Shown in pieces: positions 14,375 to 22,876 of a stretch of 22,876 nucleotides of DNA. Origin of the DNA: CALFUK01 sp964398295. GTDB taxonomy: Bacteria > Bacteroidota > Bacteroidia > Chitinophagales > Saprospiraceae. A program made the translations under genes and the position numbers. The stretch lies in contig CAYNMW010000062.1 in the NCBI GenBank assembly GCA_964398295.1, forward strand, positions 1 to 22,876. Reading direction: 5' to 3'. The notes beneath the pieces were generated by a model that was given only the letters and a program-made list of their open reading frames with translations, searched no databases and was not told where the DNA came from. The number at the start of each line of letters is the position of its first letter. Within the stretch, counting starts at the first letter, position 1.

Positions 14375-16621
14375 ATGAAATACATCATTCTCATTTGTCT
14401 ATTTGTCTGTCAGTTTAATTGGGTAGAAGCACAATCGGAAGATCCATCACTGCTGTCGATAGATCGAATTTACGATACTGGAGAATTCCGACAACAATCT
14501 ATGAAACCAATCAAGTGGATTGATAGCGGCAATAGCTATGTGATCATCGAAAAAGGCTTAAGAGGCAATGAATTGATTCGGTACAATTCGGCAACCCAAG
14601 AGAAAGATGTATTTATCTCCGCCACACAATTGAAACATCCCATTACCCAATCAGTCATAACGATTGAAGATTTTTCGCTGTCATCAGATGAATCAAAAGT
14701 GCTTCTGTTTACAAATAGCAGTCGAGTGTGGAGGAGTAACACAAAAGGAGATTATTGGGTTTATGATCTCGATACCCAAAAGCTTAATCAGATAGGAAAA
14801 GATTTTGAACCTTCCCATTTACTTTTCGCAAAATTCTCAAATGACAACACAGCAATTGCCTACGTGTATAAATTCAATATCTACCTCGAGAATTTTAAGA
14901 CTGGTACAATAGCCCAATTGACAAATGATGGAAATAGAGAATTGATCAATGGCACATTTGACTGGGTTTATGAAGAAGAATTTGGCTGCAGAGATGGATT
15001 TCGTTGGAATGACACTGCCAGCCATATTGCGTATTGGCAATTGGATGCATCCAGTACTCGAGAATATAACATGATCAATAATACGGACAGTATTTATCCA
15101 ATTATAGTACCAGTACAATATCCAAAAGTAGGAGAGGATCCATCTGTCTGTAGAATTGGTGTCATTGATTTGAGTGACCAGCAGACCTCTTGGATAACCA
15201 TACCTGAATTTGCAAAAGATAGTTATGTGCCTGCAATCCAGTGGATCAATAATGATGAAGTCTTAATTCAAACATTAAATAGGCATCAAAACCATTTACA
15301 GATGTGGGTCTATGATATTCGAACACAAGATATCCGATTATTGTATGAAGAGAAAGAAGACACATGGGTCGACCTCAAATACCCGGATGCTACAGCTGTA
15401 GGTTGGGGGCGTACAGATATGTATGAAGCGGATGGAGGTGCAGCAATACTAAGAATGACAGAATCTGATGAGTGGCGTCATGTGTATAAAATAAACCTTA
15501 CTGATGGAGCAACTTCTTTAGTTACGCCTGGGAATTATGATGTTGCTTCCATCCAGAATAGTTCATCCAACGACTTGTATTTTACAGCATCTCCAGATCA
15601 TCGTGCAAGAAGGCATTTGTATCATATTTCCCTTAGCGGGAATGATGAAATGAAACGAATTACACCTTATGAGTTTACTGGGATGAATCAATATAATATT
15701 GCGCCTAACGGTAAATTTGCTGTGCATACACATCAATCCAGCGCAGAGCCAAGATCGACCAGGCTTATCCGATTACCGACGCATGAGACCATTACGACCT
15801 TTGTCGGAAATTCTATTTTGAAACGAAAATTAGCCAAGCTCCACCTTCCACAAGTAGAGTTTTTTCATGTTACAACAGAAGAAGGTATACGAGTCGACGG
15901 CAGAATGATCAAACCATTTGATTTTGATCCATCAAAAAAATATCCCGTATTGTTTCATGTGTATGGAGAGCCTTGGGGACAAGTTGCCGATGATACCTAT
16001 CCTGGGATGTGGAACATCATGATGAGCCAACAAGGATATGTGATCATCGATATGGACAATAGAGGGACACCAGTTTTGAATGGTAGTGAATGGCGTAAAA
16101 GTATTTATCGTAACATTGGAACGATCAACACCAGAGATCAAGCTCTTGCAGCAAAAGAAGTATTGAAATGGGACTTTCTCGATCCTGAACGCACTGCAGT
16201 ATGGGGATGGAGTGGAGGAGGATCAATGACTTTGAATCTACTGTTTCAATTTCCTGAAATTTATAAAACAGGAGTTGCTATAGCAGCAGTTGCCTATCAA
16301 CCAACTTATGATAATATTTATCAAGAAAGATACATGGGTCTAATTCAAGAGAACCCAGATGACTTTTTAAAAGGTTCTCCGATCCATTATGCAAAACAAT
16401 TGGAAGGCAATTTATTGCTCATTCATGGCACAGCTGACGATAATGTGCACTACCAAAATGCAGAGATGTTGATCAATGAATTAATCAGGCACGATAAACA
16501 ATTCGACTTGATGATTTATCCCAATCGGTCCCATGGTATATTTGAAGGAGACAATACCCGCAAACATTTGTATAGAACGATTACGAATTACATATTGGAA
16601 CACTGTCCGGCGGGAGAGTGA
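14375..16621 (+). CDS. Dipeptidyl peptidase IV family serine protease (S9)
   Basis: Secreted peptidase expected to remove Xaa-Pro or Xaa-Ala dipeptides from peptide N-termini. The 748-residue protein has a signal peptide (1-20, ending VEAQ), an N-terminal beta-propeller domain and a C-terminal alpha/beta-hydrolase domain. The propeller contains DWVYEEEF, in which Glu201 and Glu202 match the pair that binds the substrate amino group in DPP IV. The catalytic triad is Ser613 (GWSGGG), an Asp in HGTADDNVH (688/689) and His720 (NRSHGI); the Tyr of HVYGEPWGQ would line the oxyanion hole. The serine motif is GWSGGG where vertebrate DPP IV has GWSYGG. It probably shares the lptD transcript (22 bp gap). 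The substrate class comes from family knowledge. Confidence 0.93.
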   Translation: MKYIILICLFVCQFNWVEAQSEDPSLLSIDRIYDTGEFRQQSMKPIKWIDSGNSYVIIEKGLRGNELIRYNSATQEKDVFISATQLKHPITQSVITIEDFSLSSDESKVLLFTNSSRVWRSNTKGDYWVYDLDTQKLNQIGKDFEPSHLLFAKFSNDNTAIAYVYKFNIYLENFKTGTIAQLTNDGNRELINGTFDWVYEEEFGCRDGFRWNDTASHIAYWQLDASSTREYNMINNTDSIYPIIVPVQYPKVGEDPSVCRIGVIDLSDQQTSWITIPEFAKDSYVPAIQWINNDEVLIQTLNRHQNHLQMWVYDIRTQDIRLLYEEKEDTWVDLKYPDATAVGWGRTDMYEADGGAAILRMTESDEWRHVYKINLTDGATSLVTPGNYDVASIQNSSSNDLYFTASPDHRARRHLYHISLSGNDEMKRITPYEFTGMNQYNIAPNGKFAVHTHQSSAEPRSTRLIRLPTHETITTFVGNSILKRKLAKLHLPQVEFFHVTTEEGIRVDGRMIKPFDFDPSKKYPVLFHVYGEPWGQVADDTYPGMWNIMMSQQGYVIIDMDNRGTPVLNGSEWRKSIYRNIGTINTRDQALAAKEVLKWDFLDPERTAVWGWSGGGSMTLNLLFQFPEIYKTGVAIAAVAYQPTYDNIYQERYMGLIQENPDDFLKGSPIHYAKQLEGNLLLIHGTADDNVHYQNAEMLINELIRHDKQFDLMIYPNRSHGIFEGDNTRKHLYRTITNYILEHCPAGE

Positions 16622-16766
16622 AATGCAAGTGTCCAATTCTAGTTTCAAGTGCCAGTTTTCAGCAGAGGCTGATCAGCCAAGAAAGTGCGATGCAAATCTG
16701 ACAAATTTTGGAAATTTATTAGATTTAACTGCAGGCAAGCTTGCACTTACTCTTTATAGTTTTAAA
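16622..16766. other. Convergent spacer between the protease and typA
   Basis: A 145-bp spacer between two converging genes. It contains two short perfect palindromes, GGCTGATCAGCC (16667-16678) and GCAAGCTTGC (16735-16744), but neither has a following T-run. I see no convincing intrinsic terminator and no gene. Confidence 0.5.
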
Positions 16767-18575
16767 TCAACTCGCTGCAACTTTCTTAGCACGTTTCCGA
16801 TCATGTTCTTTCAGAAATATCTTTCTGATTCGCAATGATTCTGGTGTTACTTCAACATACTCATCTCCTTTGATATACTCAAGTGCTTCTTCCAAAGAAA
16901 AACGAATTGGTGGAGCTAGTTTGACTTTATCATCTGCACCAGAAGAACGCATGTTGCTCAACTTCTTAGTCTTTGTTACATTCACATCAAGATCAGTAGT
17001 TCTTGTGTTTTCGCCAATGACCTGACCTTCATACACTTCTTCATTAGGGAAGACAAAAAACTTACCTCTTTCCTGCAGATTATTCAAACTAAACGGAATC
17101 GATTTACCGGTTTCCATGCTGATGATCGAACCGTTGATACGACCTGGAATAGGACCTTTGTATGGTTGGTATTCTTTGAATCGATGAGACATAATTGCTT
17201 GTCCTGCTGTTGCCGTCAATAAGTAATTCCTCAAACCAATCAATCCTCTTGATGGAATATGGAATTCCAAAATTGTACGATCCAGTTTTTGCTCCATGGT
17301 CAACATTTCACCCTTACGAGTAGTCACTGATTCAATAGCCTTACCACTTAGGTCTGAAGGTAGATCTATAGTTAACTCTTCAACAGGTTCATTCTTAACG
17401 CCATTGATCTCTTTCAGGATAACTTGAGGTTGTCCGATTTGAAGTTCATAACCTTCTCGTCTCATTGTTTCGATCAATACAGACAAGTGAAGAACACCTC
17501 TTCCATATACAACAAATGAATCTGCAGTTTCGCCAGGTAATACTCTCAATGCAAGGTTTTTTTCTAACTCTTTTTCTAATCTTTCCTTGATGTGCCTTGA
17601 GGTAACAAATTTTCCTTCCTTACCAAAGAAGGGAGAGTCATTGATCGTAAACAACATACTCATTGTTGGTTCGTCGATCTTGATGGTAGGAAGCGCTTCT
17701 GGAGCTTCCAAATCTGCAACCGTATCTCCAATCTCAAATCCTTCCAAACCCATAATTGCGCAGATTTCTCCTGCTTCAACAGTTTCGACTTTATTTTTCT
17801 CAAAGCCTTCGAAGACATAGAGTTCTTTTACTTGCGTTTTGGTCATCGTCCCATCTCGCTTGATAAGGTTTACTTGTTCTCCACTTTTAATGGATCCACG
17901 TTGTAGCCGACCAATTGCAATTCTACCTATATAAGAAGAGTAATTCAAGGAGGTAATCAACAATTGAAGATTACCTTCATCTACTTTTGGTTCTGGGACA
18001 TGCTCCAGAATCTGGTCCATCAAATACGTAATGTCCGTACTTGGTTTATTCCAGTCTTCAGCCATCCAGCCGAATTTAGCCGAACCGAACACAATCGGAA
18101 AATCGAGCTGCTCCTCTGTTGCATCTAAAGACACCATCAAGTCAAATACTTTGTCTACAGCTTCATCTGGCGTACAGTTCTCCTTATCCACTTTATTGAC
18201 AACCACAATAGGTTTTAAGCCAATTTCTAGTGCTTTTTGAAGGACAAACCGCGTTTGAGGCATTGGTCCTTCAAAAGCATCTACAAGTACGAGTACTCCG
18301 TCAGCCATATTGAGCACTCGCTCCACTTCACCGCCAAAATCTGCGTGACCCGGTGTATCAATAATGTTAATTTTGGTGTCTTTGTAGCGTACAGATACAT
18401 TTTTAGCAAGAATAGTAATGCCTCGTTCTTTTTCTAAATCATTGCTATCCATGATCAATTCACCTGGATTTTCGTGATCTTTGAAGAGTTTACCTGCTAG
18501 AAGTAATTTGTCTACAAGTGTTGTTTTGCCGTGATCAACGTGTGCGATAATGGCAATATTTCTAATATTTTGCAT
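16767..18575 (-). CDS. typA: Ribosome-associated GTPase TypA/BipA
   Basis: A translational GTPase of the EF-G/LepA group that binds ribosomes and supports ribosome assembly and stress adaptation. The 602-residue length is normal. The GTPase domain shows AHVDHGKTT (11-19), ERGITI (50-55), DTPGHADFGGEVERVL (73-88) and NKVDK (127-131). The C-terminal half has the TypA-specific run EFHIPSRGLIGLRNYLLTATAGQAIMSHRF, an EF-G-like domain V and the unique C-terminal domain, ending in a basic tail (HDRKRAKKVAAS). Start ATG 18575 is placed directly before NIRNIAIIAHVDHGKTT, as in the family. It is divergent from the pgsA-like gene across 137 bp and has its own predicted promoter box. Confidence 0.98.
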   Translation of the reverse strand: MQNIRNIAIIAHVDHGKTTLVDKLLLAGKLFKDHENPGELIMDSNDLEKERGITILAKNVSVRYKDTKINIIDTPGHADFGGEVERVLNMADGVLVLVDAFEGPMPQTRFVLQKALEIGLKPIVVVNKVDKENCTPDEAVDKVFDLMVSLDATEEQLDFPIVFGSAKFGWMAEDWNKPSTDITYLMDQILEHVPEPKVDEGNLQLLITSLNYSSYIGRIAIGRLQRGSIKSGEQVNLIKRDGTMTKTQVKELYVFEGFEKNKVETVEAGEICAIMGLEGFEIGDTVADLEAPEALPTIKIDEPTMSMLFTINDSPFFGKEGKFVTSRHIKERLEKELEKNLALRVLPGETADSFVVYGRGVLHLSVLIETMRREGYELQIGQPQVILKEINGVKNEPVEELTIDLPSDLSGKAIESVTTRKGEMLTMEQKLDRTILEFHIPSRGLIGLRNYLLTATAGQAIMSHRFKEYQPYKGPIPGRINGSIISMETGKSIPFSLNNLQERGKFFVFPNEEVYEGQVIGENTRTTDLDVNVTKTKKLSNMRSSGADDKVKLAPPIRFSLEEALEYIKGDEYVEVTPESLRIRKIFLKEHDRKRAKKVAAS

Positions 18576-18595
18576 TTGCTTGTCAGTTCAGCGTG

Positions 18596-18603
18596 CAAAA
18601 GTA
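18596..18603 (-). promoter_or_regulatory. -7 box for typA
   Basis: TACTTTTG on the minus strand (18603-18596) matches all fixed positions of TAnnTTTG. Transcription would start near 18590, about 15 nt before ATG 18575. No clear TTG stands at the -33 distance. Confidence 0.5.
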
Positions 18604-18712
18604 GCTTATTTAGACGAAGCATGGTGTGAAATTTTGTCAGAGTAAAAAAAATGAGCATTTCCAACAGCTTTGTGTTACTTTTACTGCAAATCACGTTAAC
18701 TATTAAAGAATC

Positions 18713-19303
18713 TTGATTTTGAACTCACTCAAACGACAAATACCCAATATCCTCTCCATTTTCAGGATATTCCTCGCGTTTTGGTGCTGCCATTTGGCAT
18801 TAACCTTTAGTCAATTCAATCTTTCTATTTCTTTAGGCTTATTCATGTTAGCTGCTGCTACAGACTTTTTAGATGGTTATTTGGCAAGAAAGTGGAACAT
18901 CATTTCTTCTTTTGGGAAGATTGTAGATCCTATTGCGGATAAGATTTTAATATTGGGAATCTTATTTATTTTTAGCTACAAGGGCGTTGTACCAATGGTG
19001 TTGGCGATCATTATAGCATTCAGAGAGATCCTACTTACAGTGATTCGCTTGCTCTTATTATCTAAAAAGATTGTCATTGCTTCAATCCAATCAGGCAAGT
19101 TCAAAACCTTTTCACAAGTAATGAGCTTAGTAATCATTTACTTGATGTTGATCTTTAGAGTTCCATTTAAGGAGATGATTGGAGCTTCTGGTTTCAATAC
19201 CATAATCTTAGCACTTATTATCTGGGTGACCTCCATTACCTTGTATTCTGGCTACGAATTCTTTGTGCAAAACACAAAAGCCATCAAGCAATTGAGCTGG
19301 TAG
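18713..19303 (+). CDS. pgsA: CDP-alcohol phosphatidyltransferase, probably phosphatidylglycerophosphate synthase
   Basis: An inner-membrane enzyme that transfers a phosphatidyl group from CDP-diacylglycerol to an alcohol, in this subfamily usually glycerol 3-phosphate, the first step to phosphatidylglycerol. The full CDP-alcohol motif DGx2ARx8Gx3Dx3D is present: Asp54-Gly55, Ala58-Arg59, Gly68, Asp72 and Asp76. The protein opens with KRQIPNILSIFRI, typical of PgsA, and has about five to six hydrophobic segments in 196 residues. The frame has no ATG start: TTG at 18713 and TTG at 18719 are both possible, the latter giving MNSLKRQIPN; an in-frame stop lies just upstream. The exact alcohol substrate is inferred from family resemblance. 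Confidence 0.88.
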   Translation: MILNSLKRQIPNILSIFRIFLAFWCCHLALTFSQFNLSISLGLFMLAAATDFLDGYLARKWNIISSFGKIVDPIADKILILGILFIFSYKGVVPMVLAIIIAFREILLTVIRLLLLSKKIVIASIQSGKFKTFSQVMSLVIIYLMLIFRVPFKEMIGASGFNTIILALIIWVTSITLYSGYEFFVQNTKAIKQLSW

Positions 19304-19416
19304 ACAACATTAGAAAACTTCGTTAAAATAATTTTAAAACCTGTTAAAAACTTGAATCGGTTTTCAGTTTTTAAAAAATTTGCATGCTATTAATTTGACT
19401 AAAATAAACACACATA

Positions 19417-20070
19417 ATGAAGCATTTTATCGTAATTCTATTCGCTAATTTCCTTCTGATTACAGGCCTTTATTCTCAAGATGAAAAGAGACAGGTAGTC
19501 ATCAGTACAGAGTTTGGCGATATGATTGTAGAACTACACAATGACACACCAATACACCGTGATAATTTTATCAAGAATGTATCCAATGGTTGGTACGATG
19601 GTACGTTGTTTCACCGCGTAATTCCTTGGTTTATGGCTCAAGGCGGAGATCCAAATTCTATCAACGCTGCTGCGAATCAAAGTCTTGGTTCAGATAGATG
19701 TGTCCAATTGCCTGCAGAAATTTTACCACACTACATTCACAAAAAAGGTGCAATTGCTGCTGCTAGATTACCAGATAACATCAACCCAGATCGCAAATCA
19801 AGTGGTTGTCAATTTTTTATTGTTCAAGGCTATCAGCACAATGATGCACAATTAGAAGCTAATCCTAAGCCACTAACTCCAAAAACAAAAGCCTGGTATA
19901 AGGCGAGAGGAGGGTCCCCGTTTTTGGATGGAGACTATACCATCTTTGGTGAGGTTGTCGAAGGCTTAGAGGTATTGGATTTGATTATGGCAATGCCAAC
20001 GCATCAGGAAGGTGGCATAAAAGACAGGCCTTTGGAGGATGTTCCGATGACTGTCAAACTATTAAACTAA
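19417..20070 (+). CDS. Exported cyclophilin-type peptidyl-prolyl cis-trans isomerase
   Basis: Catalyses cis-trans isomerisation of proline peptide bonds, here probably in the periplasm to help fold envelope proteins. The 217-residue chain has a signal peptide (1-20, ending GLYSQ). The cyclophilin core shows FGDMIVELHNDTPIHRDNF, then the active-site run FHRVIPWFMAQGGDP (65-79) with catalytic Arg67, SSGCQFFIVQG, and FGEVVEGLEVLD. An insertion between the GGDP and SGCQFF motifs, common in Bacteroidota, makes it longer than minimal cyclophilins. Upstream, TTAATTTG near 19390-19397 matches seven of eight positions of the -7 consensus. The DUF1801 gene follows after 11 bp, so the two are probably one operon. 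Confidence 0.93.
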   Translation: MKHFIVILFANFLLITGLYSQDEKRQVVISTEFGDMIVELHNDTPIHRDNFIKNVSNGWYDGTLFHRVIPWFMAQGGDPNSINAAANQSLGSDRCVQLPAEILPHYIHKKGAIAAARLPDNINPDRKSSGCQFFIVQGYQHNDAQLEANPKPLTPKTKAWYKARGGSPFLDGDYTIFGEVVEGLEVLDLIMAMPTHQEGGIKDRPLEDVPMTVKLLN

Positions 20071-20081
20071 ATAGTTCATTC

Positions 20082-20504
20082 ATGGCAAAAGCAAAATTAA
20101 AAACCACAGAAACTAAGGCAAGTGTAACAGCTTTCGTCAACGCTGTACCTGATGCTCGCAAACGAAAGGACGCAAAGAAGTTGCTGAAAATGTTTAAAGA
20201 AATAACTGGTGAAAAGCCCAAAATGTGGGGCCCATCCATTATTGGGTATGGCAAATACCACTATAAATATGAAAGTGGTCGGGAAGGAGTGATTTGCAAA
20301 TCAGGTTTTTCACCTAGAAAAACTGCACTCACGCTATATGTTTTGGATGGATTCCCAAGGGTAGAAGAATTGTTAGGAAAGCTTGGAAAATACAAAACAG
20401 GAAAATCCTGTCTGTATATCAACAAACTAGAAGACGTTGATGAGAAAATTTTGTTTGAACTCGTCAAGTCATCGTGGGACTACATGACTGACAAATATGG
20501 ATAG
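20082..20504 (+). CDS. DUF1801 domain protein
   Basis: A 140-residue cytoplasmic protein of unknown function. The DUF1801 (YdhG-like) fold is recognised by KMWGPSIIGYGKYHYKYESG (about 47-66), the middle KTALTLYVLDG and GKSCLYINKLEDVD followed by a C-terminal helix (LFELVKSSWDYM). There is no signal peptide and no membrane segment. Start ATG 20082 lies 11 bp after the cyclophilin stop. An intrinsic terminator 65 bp downstream probably ends the two-gene transcript. Confidence 0.85.
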   Translation: MAKAKLKTTETKASVTAFVNAVPDARKRKDAKKLLKMFKEITGEKPKMWGPSIIGYGKYHYKYESGREGVICKSGFSPRKTALTLYVLDGFPRVEELLGKLGKYKTGKSCLYINKLEDVDEKILFELVKSSWDYMTDKYG

Positions 20505-20569
20505 TGTACCATTCTTTATAGACTGAAGTCGACTCTTAATTATCCAATCTCTAAATTTAAATGCTTGCC

Positions 20570-20597
20570 AGCTTACTTATCATGTAAGCTTTTTTTA
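20570..20597 (+). terminator. Intrinsic terminator after the cyclophilin-DUF1801 pair
   Basis: A perfect 7-bp stem AGCTTAC (20570-20576) and GTAAGCT (20584-20590) with a 7-nt loop is followed directly by a T-run (20591-20597). This is the clearest Rho-independent terminator in the window. Confidence 0.85.
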
Positions 20598-20653
20598 TTT
20601 AGACCAATAGATAAAGCGGATTTGGGTATATTAACTTGTCTAAATGATGGTTA

Positions 20654-22825
20654 ATGTTTCACCAAAAACAAATTGGTACCATTCTACTATTGCTGATAGT
20701 GTATTCAGTGCAAGCGCAAGTGAAGCAATGGAGGACTGTGGTGTTTGCCACTGATGATTGTCACTACTTTGAAGGTAATGAAGAACCACCAGCGGACTGG
20801 AAAGCAAAGACATTTGATGACAGTGCCTGGAAGTCTGGAAGAGGAGGAGTGGGTTATGGCGATTTTGACGACCAGACTATAATTCCAAGAACCATCTCCG
20901 TGTATTTGCGATACGAATTTGACATCTTCGACACGCTATCGATAGAACAAGCTATCCTTCATGCAGATTATGATGACGGTTTTGTCGCCTATCTGAATGG
21001 TGAAGAAATTGCACGTGCTTTAGTCGAAGGCAATCCACCTAGTTTCAATGCAGAAGCAACTGATCTTCACGAGGCTTTGCTCTATCAAAATCTTCAGCCT
21101 GAGGCGATCACTTATGAGAAAAGGGAAATACAATCTTTACTGAATGTTGGCAAGAATATACTTTCGTTTCAAGTGCACAACTTTGAAGGAATAGCAAGTT
21201 CTGATTTATCATCTAATTTTTTCTTCTCGCTAGGCTTAGCTGAAAATACCGAAGAATATAGAGATACTCCCTTATGGTTTTCCGAGCCAATCCAACGGAT
21301 TACAACCATGCTGCCTATCATCAAGATCAATACAGATGGAAGAGCTATTCCGGATGAACCGAAAGTTCCAGCATCAATTGGCATTATCTCTACGTCAGGT
21401 ATGAATGATAGTGAAGATCCCTTTGGAGAATATGAAGGGCCAATCGGAATTGAAAAAAGAGGGCAATCTTCCTTGTTTTTATTTCCTAAAGTTGGCTATG
21501 GATTTGAAACGAAAAATTCTGAAGGCGGTGATATTGACACCAGTTTTCTCGGATTACCAGCCGAAGAGGACTGGATACTTCATGGTCCCTATTCAGATAA
21601 GACTTTGATGAGGAATGTTTTGGCCATGCAACTTGCAAATCAAATTGGCGGTTATCACAGCCGTACAAAATATGTGGAGCTCTTTATTAATGATCGATAT
21701 GAAGGTGTATATGTCCTTATGGAAAGAATAAAAAGAGATAAAAATCGCGTGGACATAGCAAGGTTAAGAGATGAAGATATTGAAGGAGACGAACTCACTG
21801 GAGGATATGTATTTAAAATCGATAAGGGCACACCTGATTGGTTTTCAAATTTTGATATTGTCAATCGGTTTGGTACCAAAATTGGCTTTCAGTTTGTCTC
21901 ACCTAATCGAACATCAATTAAACCTGAACAAGAACAATATATAGAATCCTATGTCGACAGTTTTGAACTTGCCTTAGATCTGGGGACTTTTGGTGGCAAA
22001 TCATACGAGGAATATATTGATATGCAATCTTTTATCGATCATTTTATTATCAAAGAATTAGCAAAGGATGTTGATGCCTACAGAATCAGTTCCTATTACT
22101 ATAAAGAAAAAGACAGTGATGGAGGAAGACTATATGCAGGACCTGTCTGGGATTTCAATATAGCATTTGGCAATGCAGATTATTGTGAAGGAGCTGATGT
22201 ACAAGGTTGGATGTATTCCTTTAATTGTGATCTTGGTAATCCTTTTTGGTGGAACACTCTTCGAAGTAGTGATGTGTTTATGTCCGAATTGACTTGTCGA
22301 TGGAATGACCTTAGACAAGGGGCACTTCACAAGGATACCATATTCCAATTCATAGATTCTCAGGTTGATATTCTAGGTCCTGCAGCTAATCGCAATTTTA
22401 CACGATGGCCAGTCCTAAATACTTATATCTGGCCAAACGCACGAGTGTTGCCGGATTTCGAGTCAGAAATCATTTACTTGAAGTCCTTCATAACGAATAG
22501 ATTGAGCTGGATGGATAGTGCCATCGGAACTAATTGTGTGCTCACTAATACAGATGACCCTGAGGTGGAGAGTGTTTTAGTGAATGTGTATCCAAATCCT
22601 GCTGCAGACAAAATTACAGTCAGCTTTAATGGATTTAAAGGAGCAGCAGTTTCGATTCGGATAGTGAATGCATTGGGACAAATCGTAGAATCAAGAATTG
22701 TAAACAATCAACAATCGAACGTCGCCAGCCAATCCTTTGATGTCTCTGACTTAATACCTGGTCTCTACAGCATCAATTTGGAATCCAATAGTCTGGTCAG
22801 TTCTCATTCATTTATCAAGCAATAA
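20654..22825 (+). CDS. Secreted CotH-family protein with type IX secretion C-terminal sorting tail
   Basis: A 723-residue extracellular or surface protein. Residues 1-21 are a signal peptide (ending VQAQ). Residues about 25-185 form a beta-sandwich, carbohydrate-binding-like module (FDDSAWKSGRGGVGYGDF...DYDDGFVAYLNGEEIAR). The CotH domain follows (about 220-600): GPYSDKTLMRNVLAMQLANQIG, YVELFINDRYEGVYVLMERIKRDKNRVD and, near 499-509, GPVWDFNIAFGNADY, which carries the Asp expected to bind metal. CotH proteins are atypical protein kinases in spore formers; activity here is not known. Residues about 643-723 are a Por secretion tail (VYPNPAADKITV...LGQIVESR...GLYSINLES), which directs export by the type IX system and surface attachment. 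Start ATG 20654. It stands alone after the terminator. Confidence 0.93.
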   Translation: MFHQKQIGTILLLLIVYSVQAQVKQWRTVVFATDDCHYFEGNEEPPADWKAKTFDDSAWKSGRGGVGYGDFDDQTIIPRTISVYLRYEFDIFDTLSIEQAILHADYDDGFVAYLNGEEIARALVEGNPPSFNAEATDLHEALLYQNLQPEAITYEKREIQSLLNVGKNILSFQVHNFEGIASSDLSSNFFFSLGLAENTEEYRDTPLWFSEPIQRITTMLPIIKINTDGRAIPDEPKVPASIGIISTSGMNDSEDPFGEYEGPIGIEKRGQSSLFLFPKVGYGFETKNSEGGDIDTSFLGLPAEEDWILHGPYSDKTLMRNVLAMQLANQIGGYHSRTKYVELFINDRYEGVYVLMERIKRDKNRVDIARLRDEDIEGDELTGGYVFKIDKGTPDWFSNFDIVNRFGTKIGFQFVSPNRTSIKPEQEQYIESYVDSFELALDLGTFGGKSYEEYIDMQSFIDHFIIKELAKDVDAYRISSYYYKEKDSDGGRLYAGPVWDFNIAFGNADYCEGADVQGWMYSFNCDLGNPFWWNTLRSSDVFMSELTCRWNDLRQGALHKDTIFQFIDSQVDILGPAANRNFTRWPVLNTYIWPNARVLPDFESEIIYLKSFITNRLSWMDSAIGTNCVLTNTDDPEVESVLVNVYPNPAADKITVSFNGFKGAAVSIRIVNALGQIVESRIVNNQQSNVASQSFDVSDLIPGLYSINLESNSLVSSHSFIKQ

Positions 22826-22868
22826 TTTGATATTATAATCAATATCCTGTCATAACTTAAAGTCAAGT

Positions 22869-22876
22869 TGTTTCAC
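22869..22876 (+). other. Possible half parS site cut by the window edge
   Basis: The last eight bases, TGTTTCAC, equal the left half of the conserved parS palindrome TGTTTCACGTGAAACA. The other half, if present, lies outside the window. An 8-mer match is expected about once by chance in this length, so this is only a candidate. Confidence 0.15.

Noticed and set aside
16667..16678. GGCTGATCAGCC palindrome between converging genes as a terminator
   Set aside because: Only four pairs can form around the GATC loop and there is no T-run on either side.
16533..16838. 101-codon plus-strand open frame spanning the protease end and the spacer before typA
   Set aside because: It overlaps the conserved C-terminus of the protease in another frame and the end of typA; no domain, signal or start context supports it.
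20655..20670. TGTTTCACCAAAAACA, 13 of 16 matches to parS, overlapping the CotH start codon
   Set aside because: The mismatches fall in the central G-T-G of the right half, which ParB contacts, and the bases are explained by codons 1-6 of the gene. Probably chance.
22829..22846. GATATT-ATAATC-AATATC hairpin after the CotH gene as a terminator
   Set aside because: The stem is only A-T rich with one G-C pair per end and no T-run follows.
1..22876. CRISPR array, integrase, transposase, toxin-antitoxin or defence island
   Set aside because: No regularly spaced repeats beyond the two in-gene repeat sets, and no such protein family in any supported gene.

Overview
The window is chromosomal DNA from a member of the Bacteroidota, most likely a Saprospiria- or Flavobacteriia-like lineage. 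The evidence is a type IX secretion (Por) C-terminal sorting tail on the last gene, AT-rich coding sequence, envelope proteins of Bacteroidota type (OmpA with SPOR-like tail, SPOR-tailed amidase, GldJ/GldK-like lipoprotein), the gene order parA-parB-DUF5683, and upstream boxes matching the Bacteroidota -7 consensus TAnnTTTG. A run of exactly 100 N at 10179-10278 shows a draft or metagenomic assembly. I see no tRNA, rRNA, CRISPR array, transposase or phage gene.

Layout. 1-35 is the first dozen codons of a minus-strand gene that leaves the window. A 288-bp spacer follows, with a good minus-strand promoter and a nest of inverted repeats (159-285). 324-1805 encodes a fused double-ATPase subunit of a Dpp/Opp-type ABC transporter. 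It overlaps tail-to-tail by 41 bp with fmt (methionyl-tRNA formyltransferase, 1765-2688, minus). 2874-4622 is an OmpA-family outer-membrane protein. A minus-strand run then goes from 9646 down to 4705: a UPF0173-type metallo-hydrolase, parA, parB, a DUF5683 protein, a DUF6624-like lipoprotein, a small MotA/TolQ/ExbB-like membrane protein and a GldJ/GldK-like (FGE-fold) lipoprotein.

9834-11466 (minus) is a cell-wall N-acetylmuramoyl-L-alanine amidase with a C-terminal SPOR-like domain. Its repetitive linker contains the N gap, so the gene looks split into two frames; this is an assembly artefact. Only 42 bp away and divergent is an LptD-like LPS assembly protein (TTG start), followed by a dipeptidyl-peptidase-IV family protease. 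typA/bipA (minus) and pgsA-like (plus) are divergent. A secreted cyclophilin and a DUF1801 protein follow, closed by a clear intrinsic terminator at 20570-20597. The last gene is a secreted CotH-family protein with a type IX secretion tail.

Most genes are housekeeping or envelope functions: translation (fmt, typA), chromosome segregation (parAB), outer-membrane and LPS biogenesis (lptD, OmpA), peptidoglycan remodelling (amidase), phospholipid synthesis (pgsA) and periplasmic folding or proteolysis. I do not see a convincing new defence or mobile system. The parts most worth a second look are the three-gene envelope cluster at 4705-6558, the structured spacer at 159-285, and the repeat-bounded assembly gap in the amidase.
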